Position numbers and translations under genes: made by a program
Assembly: GCA_900547035.1 (NCBI GenBank)
Contig: URFM01000070.1
Location: 1 to 16,103, forward strand
Direction of reading: 5' to 3'
Length of the DNA stretch: 16,103 bases
DNA from: an uncultured Clostridium sp.
Lineage (GTDB): Bacteria; Bacillota; Clostridia; Lachnospirales; Lachnospiraceae
Shown: positions 15,628 to 16,103 of the stretch, in pieces
Layout: each line of letters starts with the position of its first letter
Position numbering within the stretch: position 1 is the first letter of the stretch
Notes under the pieces: model-generated
What the model was told of the DNA's origin: nothing
Seen by the model: the letters and a program-made list of their open reading frames with translations, nothing else
The model's database searches: none

Positions 15628-16103
15628 TTGAATCCCATCCACCGCGACTTATTTCAGGCCATTCACGAGGGAAAATGGCTGACCATTGAATATCAGAACA
15701 AGAAGGACCAGAAGACCCGCTACTGGATTGGAATCCGGGATTTGAACCCGGTCAGGAGGACCCTGGCCGTGGACGGCCTCCATCTGGGACAGTACACCCA
15801 GGACCGGTACGATGTGATTTATATTGACTCAATCCTCTCCTCCCAGGTGCTGGAGGGAACCTGGCAGCCGGTTAATCAGCGGCTGGTTCAGGATATTGCC
15901 GTCCATCCCCATAAATATCAGGCCCTCTTTGACCAGGCGGCAAATTTAAAAATCCTCAACTACCTGGAGGACTGCAGCCGCATGGATACGACTCCGTACC
16001 GCATGGATTTTGCCCTGGTCAAATACCTGGACCGGGAAAGCTTCCGGGGCGGCGTCTGCCAGTTAAGTGACGAGCAGTTCGGAGCCATTGTCCGGGATTT
16101 TCA
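15628..16103 (+). CDS. N-terminal part of an unidentified protein with WYL-like start
   Basis: The frame opens at TTG 15628 and runs off the window without a stop (158 complete codons). The first ~75 residues (LFQAIHEGKWLTIEYQNK, TRYWIGIRDLNP, GLHLGQYTQDRYDVIYIDSI) have the alternating pattern of a WYL-like beta-barrel: AI-x-x-G-K then IEY, a basic turn, and a final DSI strand. The rest (YQALFDQAANLKILNYLEDC, MDTTPYRMDFALVKYLDRE, LSDEQFGAIVRDF) looks helical and matches no domain that I can name with confidence. Such starts occur on large ATPase/helicase-like proteins of clostridia, but nothing of that kind is visible yet. Expression from the consensus-like promoter just upstream is likely. 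The gene is divergent from the Rpn-type gene. Confidence 0.6.
   Translation, partial: MNPIHRDLFQAIHEGKWLTIEYQNKKDQKTRYWIGIRDLNPVRRTLAVDGLHLGQYTQDRYDVIYIDSILSSQVLEGTWQPVNQRLVQDIAVHPHKYQALFDQAANLKILNYLEDCSRMDTTPYRMDFALVKYLDRESFRGGVCQLSDEQFGAIVRDF

Noticed and set aside
1..16103. CRISPR array, tRNA/rRNA genes, insertion-sequence ends or attachment sites
   Set aside because: No regularly spaced short repeats, cloverleaf or rRNA sequence, or flanked inverted repeats with a transposase were seen by eye on either strand.

Overview
The window looks like a chromosomal segment of a Gram-positive, anaerobic gut Firmicute, most likely a Lachnospiraceae-type clostridium. This is inferred from the choline-binding-type wall repeats, the style of the long class A and class B PBPs, the Rpn-type PD-(D/E)XK family, purine-rich Shine-Dalgarno sites and moderate-to-high GC coding sequence. 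No rRNA, tRNA, CRISPR array or intact insertion sequence was seen.

Layout. (1) Positions 1-1265 hold the 3' end of a secreted, wall-attached protein: 68-residue repeats with EF-hand-like loops, an Asp/Pro and then a Gly/Ser linker, and C-terminal wall-binding repeats, closed by a strong terminator. (2) Positions 1381-2040 hold a monocistronic AP2-domain protein with two Cys-rich modules, also closed by a terminator. (3) Positions 2186-14538 hold one long + strand gene run with short or overlapping junctions: sensor kinase, OmpR-type regulator, DUF58 protein, transglutaminase-like membrane protein, MoxR ATPase, class A PBP, class B PBP and SEDS glycosyltransferase. (4) Just after it lies an 18-codon remnant resembling the tail of a wall-binding protein, then a GC-rich hairpin. 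(5) Positions 14707-15420 (minus strand) hold an Rpn/PD-(D/E)XK-type gene that seems internally shortened. (6) From 15556 a consensus-like promoter drives a + strand gene that starts at TTG and runs off the window; it has a WYL-like N-terminus.

How the genes fit together. The 12.3 kb operon joins a signalling pair to two known envelope modules: MoxR/DUF58/transglutaminase, and a complete peptidoglycan synthesis set (class A PBP, class B PBP, SEDS polymerase). The simple reading is a signal-regulated accessory wall-synthesis machine. That linkage is the most interesting biology here.

The main oddity is damage. The transglutaminase has an in-frame TAG near its N-terminus and a reading-frame change just before the catalytic Cys. 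The class A PBP has a frame change between its two enzymatic domains. The class B PBP has an in-frame TAG between its N-terminal pedestal and transpeptidase domain. The DUF58 protein and the Rpn-type gene appear to lack internal segments. HK, RR, MoxR and SEDS read cleanly. TAG also ends two genes normally here, so recoding of TAG is not supported. Real decay, strain-level mutation and assembly error cannot be told apart from sequence alone.
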